From Janthinobacterium sp. 67 (GTDB lineage: Bacteria; Pseudomonadota; Gammaproteobacteria; Burkholderiales; Burkholderiaceae_D), in the NCBI RefSeq assembly GCF_002797895.1, contig NZ_PGES01000001.1:1860001-1924000 (forward strand): DNA of 64,000 nt, written 5' to 3'. Below the pieces are notes generated by a model. That model was not told the origin of the DNA, ran no database searches, and worked only from the letters and a program-made list of their open reading frames with translations. The stretch's first letter is position 1. Each line of letters begins with the position of its first letter. This document shows, piece after piece, positions 35,679 through 44,060 of this stretch. Made by a program: the position numbers and the translations under genes.

Positions 35679-36182
35679 ATGAGCCACAATTTTGAATCGG
35701 CCGCCATGCCGCAAGCCGCCCATCCCAACAGCGTCCCCGTCAGCGAGCTCGAAGCCCACCTCGGTTACTGGCTGCGTTTCGTTTCCAACCACGTCTCCCA
35801 CAGCTTCCAGAAGAAGGCCGAAGCCAATGGCGTGACCGTGTCCGAATGGGTGGTGCTGCGCGAAATGTTCCGCCTGGGCTGCACCTCGCCCACGGTGCTG
35901 GCGCAAGTGTCCGGCATGAGCAAGGGCGCCGTCTCGAAACTGATCGACCGCCTGGAAAGCAAGGGCATGGTCAGCAAGTCCATCCTGCTGGCCGACCGCC
36001 GCCAGCACTCGATCGAACTGACGACGGAAGGCGAAGCGCTGGTGCCCGTGCTGGCCGAGATGGCCGACCAGAACGACGAGGAATTCTTCGGCAAGCTGCC
36101 GCGCCAGCTGCGCGACGACCTGCTCGAAGCGATGAAGGAAGTGGCGCGCACGCACCAGCTCAAGAGCGCCCCGCTGAACTAA
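35679..36182 (+). CDS. MarR-family transcriptional regulator
   Basis: 167 residues. Winged helix-turn-helix core (EWVVLREMFRLGCTSPTVLAQVSGMSKGAVSKLIDRLESKGMVSKSILLADRRQHSIELT) with the DxR wing motif and flanking dimerisation helices. The start at MSHNFESAAM is fixed by GAAGGAAGAGAA directly upstream; an earlier in-frame ATG lacks a site. Target unknown. The next gene on the same strand, 78 bp on, codes for a serine/threonine dehydratase-like enzyme. Confidence 0.92.
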   Translation: MSHNFESAAMPQAAHPNSVPVSELEAHLGYWLRFVSNHVSHSFQKKAEANGVTVSEWVVLREMFRLGCTSPTVLAQVSGMSKGAVSKLIDRLESKGMVSKSILLADRRQHSIELTTEGEALVPVLAEMADQNDEEFFGKLPRQLRDDLLEAMKEVARTHQLKSAPLN

Positions 36183-36260
36183 GCCAATCCCGGCAAGGGT
36201 GACGCGGCGGCGCGCGTGCTTCGGCTATGATGCTGGCCTGACTGTTTACCAGGAACACGC

Positions 36261-37178
36261 ATGGCCCTGCACATCGAAACCCCCTTGCTCAACTCGCGCG
36301 CCCTGAGCCTGCACAGCGAGCGCGCCATCTGGCTCAAGCTCGAAGCCTTGCAGCCACCCGGCTCCTTCAAGATCCGCGGCATCGGCCTCGCCTGCGAAGA
36401 ATACGCGCGGCGCGGCGCCAGCCGTTTCATCTCTTCTTCCGGCGGCAATGCCGGCATCGCCGTCGCCTATGCGGGCCGCCAGCTGGGCATTCCCGTCATC
36501 GTCGTCGTGCCGGAAACGACGAGCGAACGGGCCAAGGCCCTGATCGCGCAGGAAGGTGCCGAAGTCATCGTGCACGGCGCCGCCTGGCAGGAAGCCAATG
36601 CGCTGGCGCAGTCGATGCTCACGCCGCAAGACGCCTTTTTGCACCCGTTCGACGACCCGCTGCTGTGGCAGGGCCATGCCGGCATGATCGATGAAGTGGC
36701 CCGCGCTGGCCTGAAACCGGACGCCGTGGTGCTGTCGGTGGGCGGCGGCGGCCTGCTGGCCGGCGTGGCCGAAGGCTTGCAGCGCAACGGCTGGGATGAC
36801 GTGGCCATCGTGGCCGTGGAAACGCAAGGCGCCGCCTCGCTGGCGGCGGCCGTGGCCGCGCGCGAACACGTGGCCCTGCCAGCGGTCACCAGCATCGCCA
36901 CCTCGCTGGCCGCGCGCCAGGTGTGCGCGCAGGCATACGCCATCAGCCAGACGCGCCTGCTGCACAGCGTCGTGGTGTCCGACCGGGCCGCCGTCGACGC
37001 CTGCCAGCGGTTTATCAACGACCAGCGCCTGGTGGTGGAACCGGCCTGCGGCGCGGCGCTGGCGGCCGTCTACGGCAAGGCGCCGGAACTGGCGCCCTAC
37101 CGCAAGGTGCTCGTCATCGTCTGCGGGGGCGTGACGGCCACCACGCAGCAGCTCGACCACTGGAGCGCCACCCTGTAG
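36261..37178 (+). CDS. PLP-dependent serine/threonine dehydratase-like enzyme
   Basis: 305 residues, fold-type II PLP enzyme. The Schiff-base Lys is in LQPPGSFKIRG, the phosphate-binding or substrate loop is SSSGGNAGIA, and the Gly-rich PLP loop is SVGGGGLL. Short length and lack of a regulatory ACT domain match catabolic L-serine/L-threonine deaminases that give pyruvate or 2-oxobutyrate. AGGAA precedes the ATG. Convergent with the GGDEF gene (3-bp gap). Confidence 0.9.
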   Translation: MALHIETPLLNSRALSLHSERAIWLKLEALQPPGSFKIRGIGLACEEYARRGASRFISSSGGNAGIAVAYAGRQLGIPVIVVVPETTSERAKALIAQEGAEVIVHGAAWQEANALAQSMLTPQDAFLHPFDDPLLWQGHAGMIDEVARAGLKPDAVVLSVGGGGLLAGVAEGLQRNGWDDVAIVAVETQGAASLAAAVAAREHVALPAVTSIATSLAARQVCAQAYAISQTRLLHSVVVSDRAAVDACQRFINDQRLVVEPACGAALAAVYGKAPELAPYRKVLVIVCGGVTATTQQLDHWSATL

Positions 37179-37181
37179 CCG

Positions 37182-39179
37182 CTACGGCGCCGCCTCGAGC
37201 AGCGCCACGCCATCGCGGCCCTGCCCTTTCGCGGCATACAGGGCCTGGTCGGCCAGGTCCAGCAGCTGCGCCGGCGTCAGCGCGCCTTCGCGGAAGATGG
37301 CGATGCCGATGCTGGTCGTCACCGGCAGCGGGCCGCTGGCCAGCTCGAAGGGCTGGCGGATGGCGTCGACGATCTTGGCGCCGACCTGGCGCACTTCGGC
37401 CGCGCCGTTCACTCCTTGGAGAATGATCACGAATTCATCGCCGGCCAGGCGCGCCACCAGGTCGCTGGCGCGCACGCTGCGCACCAGGCGCGAAGCGAAT
37501 TCCTTCAGTACCTCGTCGCCCGCCTTGTGTCCCAGGCTGTCGTTGATCGCCTTGAAACGGTCGATGTCGAGATAGGCGAGCGCCATCGGCGCGCGCGCGG
37601 CCCGCGTGCGCTGCATGCTTTGCGCCAGCTGCTCGTCGAAGCGGCGCCGGTTGGCGATGCCCGTCAGGGTGTCGGTGGCGGCCGCGAACTGCAGCGCCGT
37701 GTGCATCGCCTTGGTCTTGGTGATTTCGTGGATCAGCCCATATACGCCTTCCACCGCGCCGCGCTCGCCCACGTCGGGCACGTAGCTGGTATGGAAGGTG
37801 CGCTCTCCCGCCTCGTTGTCGACCGTGAATTCATAGTCGACCTCCTCGCCCGCGAAGGCGCGCAGCAGGTGCTGCTCGCGCAGCTGGTAGGCCTGCTCGC
37901 CCAGCACCTCGCGCATGGAATGCATCAGGCTCTCCCTGGCCGAGACGCCGAACCACTTTTCAAACGTCGCATTGATGAACTGGTAGCGGTGTTCGCGGTC
38001 GATATACACGATCACCACGGGCACGTGGTCCGTCAGCAGTTTCAGGCGCCGCTCGCTGTCGCGCGTCTGCGCCTCGGCGATTTCACGCTCGGCCACCAGC
38101 GAATAAAAATCGCGGCTCAAGTCGCCGATCTCGTCGCGCCGGCCGATTTGCAGCACGTCGATACCGAGGCGATGGCGGCGGATCTCATGCACCTGGTGGC
38201 GCAAGCGCGCCAAAGGCTGCAACAGGCGCAGCACGATGCGCCAGCCGGCCAGGCCCGCCAGCGCCGCCAGCAGCACGGCGGCCAGCAATATCTTGCTGCG
38301 GATGGCGTGCAGCGGCGCGAAGGCCTCGCTCATCGGATATACGGACGCCAGTATCCAGCCCGTCGAAGCGATGCGGTGGTAGGCGAACAGGGCATCGACG
38401 CCTTGCGTGGTGGTGCCCGTCATCCAGCCCTCGTAGCCCTGCATGGCGCGCCGCGTGGGCACGCTGATGGGGCCATGGGCTTCGATATGCTGCATGATGC
38501 GCGACTTGTCCGGATGCTCGACGATGACGCCTTCGCTGGTCATGATGTACAGGTAGCCGCCCGGGCCAGGCTTGAGGGCGCCCAGACGGCCGAGGAAATC
38601 GGGCTGGCGCAGGTTGACGCTGGCCGCCAGCACATAGCGCACGCCGCCGTGCGCATCGAACACGGGCTGCGTCACCACCACGATGGGCATGCCGGAAATG
38701 CTGCCGTTGAGCGGCGACGAAATCACGGAACGCCGGGTCGCCAGCGTCCGTTCAAAGTAAGGGCGGCCCTTCACGTTCAGCCCCGCCTGCGGCTTGAAGG
38801 GACTCACGCTGGCCAGGACAATGCCGTCGGCGCCGACCACGCCGGCCGAATAAAACTCCTTGCCCAGCACCGTTTGCGCGGCCAGGAAACGCTGCAGGCT
38901 GGCGCCGTCGTGCGCACCGCCGGCCGCCAGGCTGTCCGCGATCGCGCGCAGCACATTGCGCTTCGCATCGAGTTCCTCGTCGATGAAGACGGCGGCGCTG
39001 GCCAGCGATACGTATTGCTGGCGCCCCATCACGTCGCGCATGCCGCGCTCGGCCACGGCCAGGGTGGCCAGCGCCAGCGAGGCGACCGCGCCCAGCACGA
39101 GCAGGAAGACGACCACGCTCATGCGCGCCTTCAGGCTGGCGGGCAGGCGACGGCGCAGCTGTTTTCGCCAGTTCGTCAC
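37182..39179 (-). CDS. Membrane-bound diguanylate cyclase with Cache and PAS domains
   Basis: 665 residues from a GTG at 39179 that overlaps the cysC stop (GTGA); a GTG eight codons upstream is also possible. TM1 (about 20-42), double-Cache periplasmic domain, TM2 (about 270-290), HAMP-like linker, PAS ([33 protein letters not shown]) and GGDEF. The active-site motif is AGDEF instead of GGDEF; this variant is often still active. The I-site RASD is in place. Should make cyclic di-GMP. Tight coupling to cysC is unusual. Confidence 0.92.
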   Translation of the reverse strand: MTNWRKQLRRRLPASLKARMSVVVFLLVLGAVASLALATLAVAERGMRDVMGRQQYVSLASAAVFIDEELDAKRNVLRAIADSLAAGGAHDGASLQRFLAAQTVLGKEFYSAGVVGADGIVLASVSPFKPQAGLNVKGRPYFERTLATRRSVISSPLNGSISGMPIVVVTQPVFDAHGGVRYVLAASVNLRQPDFLGRLGALKPGPGGYLYIMTSEGVIVEHPDKSRIMQHIEAHGPISVPTRRAMQGYEGWMTGTTTQGVDALFAYHRIASTGWILASVYPMSEAFAPLHAIRSKILLAAVLLAALAGLAGWRIVLRLLQPLARLRHQVHEIRRHRLGIDVLQIGRRDEIGDLSRDFYSLVAEREIAEAQTRDSERRLKLLTDHVPVVIVYIDREHRYQFINATFEKWFGVSARESLMHSMREVLGEQAYQLREQHLLRAFAGEEVDYEFTVDNEAGERTFHTSYVPDVGERGAVEGVYGLIHEITKTKAMHTALQFAAATDTLTGIANRRRFDEQLAQSMQRTRAARAPMALAYLDIDRFKAINDSLGHKAGDEVLKEFASRLVRSVRASDLVARLAGDEFVIILQGVNGAAEVRQVGAKIVDAIRQPFELASGPLPVTTSIGIAIFREGALTPAQLLDLADQALYAAKGQGRDGVALLEAAP

Positions 39180-39706
39180 GGACGCTGCTGAAGGTAGTGG
39201 CACAGGCGTTCGACCGACTCGTGCAGCGCCAGGGTGTCCGTGTCCAGGGTCAGCGCGGCCGCCAGCGGCGCTTCATACGGCGCCGAGATGCCCGTGAATT
39301 GCGCAAGCTGCCCCGCGCGCGCCTTGGCATACAGGCCCTTGGGATCGCGCGCCTCGCACACGGCCAGCGACGTGCTGACGTGGACTTCGACGAAATGCGC
39401 CGCGCCGATGATGGCGGCGGCCATGGCCCGGTCGGCGCGGCAGGGCGAGATGAAGGCAGCGATGACGACCAGGCCCGCCCCGTTCATCAGGCGCGCCACT
39501 TCGGCCGCGCGGCGGATGTTTTCATGCCGGTCTTCGGGCGTAAAACCGAGGTCGCGGTTCAAGCCGTGGCGCAACTGGTCGCCGTCGAGCACCGCCACGG
39601 CGCGGCCCTGCGCCTTGAGCTGGCGCGCCAGCGCGCCGGCGATGCTGGACTTGCCGGCGCCGCTCAAGCCCGTCAGCCAGACCGTGTCGTGTTGTCCTGC
39701 TGTCAT
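39176..39706 (-). CDS. cysC: Adenylylsulfate (APS) kinase
   Basis: 176 residues. P-loop GLSGAGKSS, then [42 protein letters not shown] and [12 protein letters not shown], all typical of APS kinase. It makes PAPS from APS and ATP. There is no cysD, cysN or cysH in the window, so it stands apart from the usual sulfate cluster. The ATG at 39706 is preceded by a purine-rich AGGAGAGAGG. It lies 64 bp after nasA on the same strand with no clear terminator between, and 63 bp is enough for its own promoter (TATATT near 39735). Confidence 0.94.
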   Translation of the reverse strand: MTAGQHDTVWLTGLSGAGKSSIAGALARQLKAQGRAVAVLDGDQLRHGLNRDLGFTPEDRHENIRRAAEVARLMNGAGLVVIAAFISPCRADRAMAAAIIGAAHFVEVHVSTSLAVCEARDPKGLYAKARAGQLAQFTGISAPYEAPLAAALTLDTDTLALHESVERLCHYLQQRP

Positions 39707-39769
39707 CACACTGCCTCTCTCCTTGTAGAGCTGGCAATATAACAAAGCCGCGCGGGAAAGGACAGATGA

Positions 39770-42439
39770 TCAGGCAGCGCTGCGCGCCTCAAGCAGCAAC
39801 TGTCGTATCTCCGGCACGCAGGAGCCGCAATTGCCGCCCGCCTTGACGCAAGCCGTCACCTGCGCCGTCGTCGTCAGTTTTTGCTCCACAATGGCCGCGC
39901 AAATGGTGTTGCGCCCCACGCCAAAGCACGAGCACACGATGGGACCGGCATCGACGCCCTTGCCGATGGGCTGGCCCAGCAGCACACCGGCGCGGTCCGC
40001 CGCATCCATCTGCGCGTGCGCAAACAGGCCCGCCAGCCAGCTGCGCGACGGCAGGTCGGGCCGCGGCGAGACATACACGCATTGCGCGATGCGCCCGTCT
40101 TCCAGGTGCACGGCGCGGTACACGCCGGCGCTGGCGTCCGCATAATCGAGCCAGTCGGCGTTGTCGTCCGTGACGCCGAGCAGCGCGCGCGCCCAGGCGC
40201 CGAGATCATCGATGCGCTGGCGGCCGGCCAGTTCGTAGCGCAGGAATTGCTCGCCCTGGATGCGCGTCCAATGCGCCACGCCGTCCAGGTCCAAGGGCGT
40301 GCGGCTCAACACGAATGCATGCCAGTGCACGCGGAACTGCTCGATGCGCACGGGCGTGTGCTTGAATTCGGGTTCGCCCGAGACGGGGTCGACGACGGGG
40401 TTGACGACGGCGCCCACGCGCGCGTCCGACGCATTCGCGTCGCTCCAGTGGATCGGCACGAAGACCTGGCCGCGCGCGATGCCGCCGCCATGCACGACCC
40501 GCGCCACCATCGCGCCCCAGGCGCTGGACACGCGCGCCAGCTCGCCTTCGCGCACGCTGTACAGCAGCGCATCCTGCGGGTGGATATCGATGAACGCTTC
40601 GGCGACGTGGCCCGACAGCTTGGCCGCCTTGCCCGTGCGCGTCATCGTATGCCACTGGTCGCGCACCCGGCCCGTATTCAGGATGAGCGGATAGTCTTCG
40701 TCGGGCATGTTGCGCGGCGCGCGCGGCGCCGTCGGCACGAAGCGCGCGCGGCCATCGGCATGCGCGAAGCGGCCGTCGCCGAACAGGCGCGCCTGGCCCT
40801 GCGGCCACTGCTGCGGCGCCAGGGCGTCGTAGCGCGCCGCATCCAGGCCCGCCAGGTGGCCCAGGTTGAACAGACGCTTTGTGGCCCCGTCATTGCGGAA
40901 GGCGGACAGGCGCGCGTGTTCATCGAAGATGGCTTGCGGCGCCGTGAAATCGAAGCCGGCATACCCCATGCGGCGCGCCACGTCGCACAGCACGTCCCAG
41001 TCGGCGCGCGCTTCGCCGGGCGCCGGCAAGAAGGCGCGCTGGCGCGAGATGCGGCGCTCGGAATTGGTCACCGTGCCATTCTTTTCGCCCCAGCCCAGGG
41101 CCGGCAGCAGCACGTCGGCATGGGTGTTCGTGTCCGATCCGGCGCTGATGTCGGACACCACCACCAGCTCGCACTTGGCCAGCGCCCGGCGCACCTGGTC
41201 GGCATCCGGCATGCTGACCAGCGGATTGGTGGCGATGATCCACACCGCCTTGACCTTGCCCGCCTCGATGGCGTGGAACAGCTCCACCGCCTTCAGGCCA
41301 GGCTTGTCGGCCATGCGCGGCGCATCCCAGAAGGTTTGCACGGCTTCGCGGTGCGCCGGCTTGTCGAGATCCAGATGCGCCGCCAGCATATTGGCCAGGC
41401 CGCCCACTTCGCGCCCGCCCATGGCGTTCGGCTGGCCCGTGAGGGAAAACGGTCCCATGCCGGGCTGGCCGATGCGCCCCGTCGCCAGGTGGCAGTTGAT
41501 GATGCTGTTGACCTTGTCCGTGCCGGAAGACGACTGGTTGACGCCCTGCGAAAAGGCCGTGACGACCTTGCGCGTGGCGGCGAACGCCTGGTAGAACGCC
41601 AGCAAGGCTTGCGGGTCGACCTTGCAGATTTTCGCCACCCGCAAGGGATCGGAACAGTCGACATGGGCGGCCGCCAGCGCCTCATCGAGGCCGCTGCTGT
41701 GCCGCGTCACAAAATCATCGGCGATCACCCCTTCCCGCGCCAGATAGCACAATAGACCGTTGAACAGCCACACGTCGGTGCCCGGTTTCACGGGCAGGTG
41801 CAGGTCGGCCAGCTCGCAGGTGGCCGTGCGGCGCGGGTCGATCACCACCAGTTTCATCTCCGGCCGGGTTTCGCGGATGCGGGCGATGCGCTGGAACAGG
41901 ATGGGGTGGCACCAGGCCGTGTTCGAGCCCACCAGCACCACCATGTCGGCCAGTTCCAGGTCTTCATAGCAGCCCGGCACGATATCCTCGCCGAACGCCC
42001 GCTTGTGACCGGCCACGGCCGACGACATGCACAGGCGTGAATTGGTGTCGATATTCGCGCTGCCCACATAGCCCTTCATGAATTTGTTGGCGATGTAATA
42101 GTCTTCCGTCAGCAGCTGGCCCGAGACGTACAAGGCGACGGCGTCGGGGCTGTGCTTGTCGATGATGGCGCGCAGGCCGCCCGCCACCTGGTCCAGCGCG
42201 GCATCCCAGGAGGACGGCTGCAGGACGCCATCGACGCGTACCTGTGGTTGCAGCAAACGGTTCTCCAGGTCCAGGGTGTCGCCGAGGGCAGAGCCTTTCA
42301 CGCACAGCTTGCCTTGGTTGGCCGGGTGCGCAATGTCGCCGGCGATGCGGATGGCGCCGTCGGGCAGGCGTGTCGCTTCCACGCCGCAGCCGACGCCGCA
42401 ATATGGGCAAGTGGTTTTCACGGGCGTGCAAGTGGTCAT
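39770..42439 (-). CDS. nasA: Assimilatory nitrate reductase, catalytic subunit
   Basis: 889 residues. N-terminal 4Fe-4S site (TTCPYCGVGCGVEA ... GKLCVKG), molybdopterin oxidoreductase core, molydopterin-dinucleotide-binding domain (about 560-680), then a C-terminal BFD-like [2Fe-2S] domain with four Cys (VCSCFGVGRN and KAGGNCGSCVPE). Cytoplasmic enzyme reducing nitrate to nitrite. The extra Fe-S domain is the likely docking point for the FAD reductase coded just upstream. Start ATG follows AGGAC. It lies 20 bp after the FAD reductase gene in the narK-nirBD operon. Confidence 0.96.
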   Translation of the reverse strand: MTTCTPVKTTCPYCGVGCGVEATRLPDGAIRIAGDIAHPANQGKLCVKGSALGDTLDLENRLLQPQVRVDGVLQPSSWDAALDQVAGGLRAIIDKHSPDAVALYVSGQLLTEDYYIANKFMKGYVGSANIDTNSRLCMSSAVAGHKRAFGEDIVPGCYEDLELADMVVLVGSNTAWCHPILFQRIARIRETRPEMKLVVIDPRRTATCELADLHLPVKPGTDVWLFNGLLCYLAREGVIADDFVTRHSSGLDEALAAAHVDCSDPLRVAKICKVDPQALLAFYQAFAATRKVVTAFSQGVNQSSSGTDKVNSIINCHLATGRIGQPGMGPFSLTGQPNAMGGREVGGLANMLAAHLDLDKPAHREAVQTFWDAPRMADKPGLKAVELFHAIEAGKVKAVWIIATNPLVSMPDADQVRRALAKCELVVVSDISAGSDTNTHADVLLPALGWGEKNGTVTNSERRISRQRAFLPAPGEARADWDVLCDVARRMGYAGFDFTAPQAIFDEHARLSAFRNDGATKRLFNLGHLAGLDAARYDALAPQQWPQGQARLFGDGRFAHADGRARFVPTAPRAPRNMPDEDYPLILNTGRVRDQWHTMTRTGKAAKLSGHVAEAFIDIHPQDALLYSVREGELARVSSAWGAMVARVVHGGGIARGQVFVPIHWSDANASDARVGAVVNPVVDPVSGEPEFKHTPVRIEQFRVHWHAFVLSRTPLDLDGVAHWTRIQGEQFLRYELAGRQRIDDLGAWARALLGVTDDNADWLDYADASAGVYRAVHLEDGRIAQCVYVSPRPDLPSRSWLAGLFAHAQMDAADRAGVLLGQPIGKGVDAGPIVCSCFGVGRNTICAAIVEQKLTTTAQVTACVKAGGNCGSCVPEIRQLLLEARSAA

Positions 42440-42459
42440 GGGGGTCCTGTTGGTCGCTG

Positions 42460-43698
42460 TCAGGCGGCCTGGGCGCACAGCGCCTGGCCAAACAATAAAT
42501 GGGCGCGCAGCTTGCTGATGTCGCGGCGCTGCTGGATCAGGTCGAAATACCAGGGACCGTCCTGCACGTCGCCATACAGCACGGCGCCGGCCAGGCGGCT
42601 GCCCTGCACCACCAGGCGCTTGTAGACGCCACGGCGCGGATCGCGCAGCACCAGGTCTTCACTGCCCTCGCCGCCGATGATGTCGCCGGCCGAATACAGG
42701 TCGATGCCCGTCACTTTCAATTTGGTGGCGCTGGCCTGCTGCACGTAGCGGCGATGCCCCGCGCCGGCCAGGTGGGCGCCGCACACGCGCGCCTGCTCCC
42801 AGATGGGTGCGACCAGGCCGAAGGTAGCGCGCCGGTGCTGCACGCATTCGCCCACGGCGTACACGCGCGGGTCGTAGCTTTGCAGGCAGTCGTCGACGAC
42901 GATGGCCCGTTCGCAATGCAGGCCGGCCGCTTGCGCCAGCGCGATATTCGGGCGCACGCCGGCCGTCATCACCACCAGGTCAGCGGGGATGCTGCTGCCG
43001 TCCGCAAACTGCACGCCTTCCACGCGGGTGTTGCCGATGATGGCGGATGTCTGCGCGTGCATCAAAAAACGCAGGCCGCGCGCTTCCAGCGCCGATTTCA
43101 ACAGCATCGACGCGGGCGCGTCCAGTTGCTGGTTCATCAGGGCGCCGCTCATGTGCACGACCGTGACATCCATGCCCTGGCGCTGCAAGCCGTTGGCCGC
43201 TTCCAGTCCCAGCAAGCCGCCGCCGATGACCACCGCGTGGCGGTGCTGGCGCGCCGCCTGCAGCATGGTATCGACGTCGCTGATATCACGAAAACCGATC
43301 ACGCCGGGCAGGTCGTGGCCCGGCACGGGCACGATGAAGGGCGTCGATCCCGTGGCCAGCAGCAGGCGGTCGTATCCGACCGTGATGCCGGACAGCGATT
43401 GCACGGTGCGCGCCTGGCGGTCGATGCGCACGACGGGGTCGCCCGCATGCAGGGTGATGCCGTGCTGCGCGTACCAGTCGCGCGTGTGCAGCATGATGTC
43501 GTCGACCGACTTTTCGCCGGCCAGCACGGGCGACAGCAAAATGCGGTTGTAATTGCCGTGCGGTTCGGCGCCGAACACGGTGATGTCGTACAGGTCGGGC
43601 GCCAGTTTCAACAGTTCCTCGACCGTGCGCATGCCGGCCATGCCGTTGCCGACGACAACGAGCGAGGGGCGCGCAGCGGCCTTGACTGGCGGATTCAC
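42460..43698 (-). CDS. FAD/NAD(P)H reductase of the nitrate assimilation operon (NasC/NirB-N-like)
   Basis: 412 residues. Rubredoxin-reductase-type fold like the N-terminal third of NirB: VVGNGMAGMRTVEELLKLAP (FAD), VVIGGGLLGLEAANGLQ (NAD(P)H) and AVGECVQHR. No sirohaem or BFD domain, so it is an electron-transfer flavoprotein, most simply the NADH-to-NasA reductase (Klebsiella NasC role). Start is a GTG at 43698 that overlaps the nirD stop (GTGA); the first residues NPPVKAAARPSLVVV then follow. Codons further upstream belong to nirD in another frame. Confidence 0.88.
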   Translation of the reverse strand: MNPPVKAAARPSLVVVGNGMAGMRTVEELLKLAPDLYDITVFGAEPHGNYNRILLSPVLAGEKSVDDIMLHTRDWYAQHGITLHAGDPVVRIDRQARTVQSLSGITVGYDRLLLATGSTPFIVPVPGHDLPGVIGFRDISDVDTMLQAARQHRHAVVIGGGLLGLEAANGLQRQGMDVTVVHMSGALMNQQLDAPASMLLKSALEARGLRFLMHAQTSAIIGNTRVEGVQFADGSSIPADLVVMTAGVRPNIALAQAAGLHCERAIVVDDCLQSYDPRVYAVGECVQHRRATFGLVAPIWEQARVCGAHLAGAGHRRYVQQASATKLKVTGIDLYSAGDIIGGEGSEDLVLRDPRRGVYKRLVVQGSRLAGAVLYGDVQDGPWYFDLIQQRRDISKLRAHLLFGQALCAQAA

Positions 43699-44057
43699 AG
43701 GGCCACCCACACCATGTCGGCAAACACGCGCGCCGGCCAGGCGGCGACGGAGTGCTCGGGCGCTTCGATGCATTCGCCGCTGGCCAGGTCGAAATGCTGC
43801 TTGTAGATGGGCGAGGCGACGACGACGCGCTCGCCGATGCTGCCGACCAGGCCCCGCGACAACACGGAAGCGCCCGCGTTCGGGTCGATATTGTCGATGG
43901 CGTACACGCGCGGCGCGGCATCGCCGACGCGGAACACGGCCACGTGGCGGCCACCCAGCAGCGCGCACACGCCCGTGTCGGGCACGATATCGGTCAAGGG
44001 ACAGATCGCCACCCAGTTGTCGGCGGTGGCGCCGGAAAGTTCATTCATCGCATTCAT
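43695..44057 (-). CDS. nirD: Nitrite reductase (NADH) small subunit
   Basis: 120 residues, Rieske-like fold of the NirD type: NIDPNAGASVLSRGLV and ASPIYKQHFDLASGECIE. As in other NirD proteins the Rieske Cys/His iron ligands are absent, so it is structural. It partners NirB in reduction of nitrite to ammonium. Start ATG lies three bases after the nirB stop, with GGAGG inside the nirB end. Confidence 0.95.
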   Translation of the reverse strand: MNAMNELSGATADNWVAICPLTDIVPDTGVCALLGGRHVAVFRVGDAAPRVYAIDNIDPNAGASVLSRGLVGSIGERVVVASPIYKQHFDLASGECIEAPEHSVAAWPARVFADMVWVAL

Positions 44058-44060
44058 GGC

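Noticed and set aside
37182..39179. Inactive GGDEF protein because of AGDEF
   Set aside because: Ala at the first position is a common variant of active enzymes, and the I-site and other residues are intact.
43699..43968. 90-codon N-terminal extension of the FAD reductase gene
   Set aside because: It runs through nirD in another frame and is arginine-rich; GTG at 43698 overlapping the nirD stop is better.
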